DNA of 6,593 nucleotides from an uncultured bacterium (GTDB taxonomy: Bacteria > Actinomycetota > Actinomycetes > S36-B12). A model generated the notes under the pieces. That model did no database searches, was not told where the DNA came from, and saw only the letters and a list, made by a program, of their open reading frames with translations. Shown here in pieces: positions 5,048 to 6,593 of this stretch. Numbering within the stretch: the stretch's first letter is position 1; every line of letters starts with the position of its first letter. Position numbers and translations under genes: made by a program. The DNA lies in contig CAITYI010000040.1 of assembly GCA_903896585.1 (NCBI GenBank), forward strand, positions 1-6,593. Direction: 5' to 3'.

Positions 5048-6593
5048 ATGTCTGAATCAGCTTTGCGGATTTGCCCATTATGTGAGGCCAATTGCGGTCT
5101 GACTTTGACTATTGCATCTTTTGAAGGCGCCGGCTCCATCGAGTCGGTCCGTGGTGATAAAGACGATGTTTTTAGCCACGGGTTTATTTGTCCCAAAGGA
5201 GTAGCGCTCGGCGAGCTGCACGCCGATCCCACCCGTTTACGATCCCCCTTGGTACGTAACTCACTCGGTGCACTCGAGCCAACCACGTGGGAGAACGCAT
5301 TCAGCGTTATTCGGGATCGACTCGGATCAATTCTTCGTGAACACGGAGCACAGTCGGTGGGCATATTTCTTGGCAATCCCAATGTGCATAGCCTTTCTGG
5401 GGCTTTTATCCTTCCGGCACTTATTAAGGCTCTGGGAACCGAAAACCGATTCTCCGCCAGCACCGTTGATCAAATGCCTAAGCAAGCCGCATCCGCCATG
5501 ATGTTTGGGACTGCTCTCTCTGTTCCTATCCCCGATATTGACCGGACCGATTATTTCCTGATACTTGGCGCCAATCCATTGGTTTCTAATGGATCAATGA
5601 TGACCACAGCGGACTTCCCGGGTCGACTACGAGCCCTTCGTAAGCGTGGCGGCAAAGTCGTTGTCGTTGACCCAATTCGAACTCGAACGGCGGAATTCGC
5701 TGACCAACATTTAACAGTTCGCCCTGGCAGCGATGCCCTGTGGCTTGCTGCCCTGGCACATGTGATCTACCGGTCAGCCGAACTTGATCTGGGTGCTGCT
5801 CTTCCATGGATCGATCCAAAGCAGCTAAGTGCCCTCAAGGATCACTTGGCACCATTCACACCTGAATCGGTCGCTCACATCACCGGTATCGAGTCACATG
5901 TAACGGAAGAAATTGCCCGAGCCCTCATGTCCGCACCTTCGGCTGCTGTCTATGGGCGAATGGGGACCACGACATCGGGATTATTCTGGGGAGACACGGT
6001 GATCCCGATGGCTACCGTTGGTTCCTGGCTAATCGATGTCATCAATATCGGTATTGGATCCCTCGATAAACCAGGGGGCGTCATGTTTCCACTCGCCGTT
6101 GCGGGAGGGCCGTCCACAGAGGGTACTTCTGGAACTGGGCACGGCGTGAGTATTCCGGGTCGCCGGCGAACGAGGGTTCGAAATCTCGCAAGTGTGCTCG
6201 GTGAGTTCCCGGTTTCTGCACTGGCCGAAGAAATAGATACGCCTGACCCGGACACCGGGCAACACATTCGTGCCGTTTTCGTGGTGGGTGGAAATCCGTT
6301 GGTTTCAACTCCCGACAGTGGCCGACTTCACACGGCCTTCGAATCTTTGGACCTGCTTATTTGCGTGGATCCATATCTCACTGCTACAAGTTCACTGGCA
6401 GATGTCGTCCTTCCGGTTGCATCTCCACTCACAAGACCTCATCACGATGTTGTATTCAACAATCTTGCTGTTCGCAATCAAGCTCGGTACTCCCCCGCTG
6501 TGTTTCCCGTACCTGAGGGAGAAATGGATGAAGCGAGGGTCCTACTCACCTTGGCTGCGATTGCCGCCGAAATCCACTCCGGTGTCTGCGTCA
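5048..6593 (+). CDS. Molybdopterin (bis-MGD) oxidoreductase with N-terminal 4Fe-4S motif, 3' end outside window
   Basis: The first 515 codons of a DMSO reductase/formate dehydrogenase superfamily enzyme, expected to hold bis-molybdopterin guanine dinucleotide and one 4Fe-4S cluster. The N terminus has Cys9-x2-Cys12-x3-Cys16 and Cys48 in CPKG, the cluster motif with its conserved electron-transfer lysine (Lys50). No twin-arginine signal precedes it, so a cytoplasmic enzyme is inferred. Cofactor-binding signatures follow: GANPLVSNG at 174-182, VVVDPIRTRTAE at 205-216, RPGSDALWLAAL soon after, and a second GGNPLVS at 414-420 with the downstream CVDPYLTATSSLADVVLP stretch. By alignment with NapA and FdhF from memory, the molybdenum-ligand position falls on Ala147 (motif VDQMPKQA, 140-147) and not Cys or Sec. 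Substrate is unknown; the sequence resembles mycobacterial-type 'molybdopterin oxidoreductases' of undefined activity. The final molydopterin-binding domain, usually about 200 residues more, is cut off. ATG 5048 is the first start after the in-frame TGA at 4991-4993; no strong ribosome-binding site is visible. Confidence 0.9.
   Translation, partial: MSESALRICPLCEANCGLTLTIASFEGAGSIESVRGDKDDVFSHGFICPKGVALGELHADPTRLRSPLVRNSLGALEPTTWENAFSVIRDRLGSILREHGAQSVGIFLGNPNVHSLSGAFILPALIKALGTENRFSASTVDQMPKQAASAMMFGTALSVPIPDIDRTDYFLILGANPLVSNGSMMTTADFPGRLRALRKRGGKVVVVDPIRTRTAEFADQHLTVRPGSDALWLAALAHVIYRSAELDLGAALPWIDPKQLSALKDHLAPFTPESVAHITGIESHVTEEIARALMSAPSAAVYGRMGTTTSGLFWGDTVIPMATVGSWLIDVINIGIGSLDKPGGVMFPLAVAGGPSTEGTSGTGHGVSIPGRRRTRVRNLASVLGEFPVSALAEEIDTPDPDTGQHIRAVFVVGGNPLVSTPDSGRLHTAFESLDLLICVDPYLTATSSLADVVLPVASPLTRPHHDVVFNNLAVRNQARYSPAVFPVPEGEMDEARVLLTLAAIAAEIHSGVCV

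Noticed and set aside
4960..5463. Minus-strand open frame of 167 codons
   Set aside because: It overlaps the start of the oxidoreductase, whose 4Fe-4S cysteines and cofactor motifs make the plus strand the coding one.

Overview
The window looks like chromosomal DNA of an actinomycete (Actinomycetota). The main evidence is the C-terminal part of an actinobacterial-type QcrB, the cytochrome b of the bc1 complex, with its long hydrophilic cytoplasmic tail. A large secreted subtilase carries modules seen in surface proteins of Actinobacteria, and a molybdopterin oxidoreductase resembles homologues I recall from mycobacteria and their relatives. Base composition by eye is only moderately G+C-rich and codon third positions are mixed. 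That fits a free-living aquatic or uncultured lineage better than a very high-G+C soil streptomycete, but this is inference.

Layout: (1) bases 2-592, plus strand, 3' end of qcrB. (2) 593-698, a short gap between convergent genes with at most a weak imperfect hairpin. (3) 699-4859, minus strand, one 1386-residue exported multidomain serine protease. Its order is signal peptide, Pro/Thr-rich repeats, I9-like propeptide, NIDO-like domain, S8 catalytic domain, four IPT/TIG domains, Gly/Ser linker, a beta-rich surface module, a degenerate OmpA-like domain and a second propeptide-like segment at the C terminus. (4) 4860-5047, a divergent intergenic region with a candidate leaderless promoter for the protease and a hairpin just upstream of the next gene. 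(5) 5048 to the window end, plus strand, the first 515 codons of a cytoplasmic molybdopterin-bisMGD oxidoreductase with an N-terminal 4Fe-4S motif.

Nothing suggests that the three genes form one pathway. qcrB ends a respiratory gene cluster lying off the left edge, the protease stands alone, and the oxidoreductase is divergently transcribed. No RNA gene, CRISPR array, insertion sequence or phage gene was recognised. The most unusual object is the protease: its composite architecture, a propeptide-like fold at both ends of the chain, and an OmpA-like domain that lacks the usual peptidoglycan-binding aspartate. The second is the oxidoreductase, which seems to have alanine where relatives carry the Cys/Sec molybdenum ligand.
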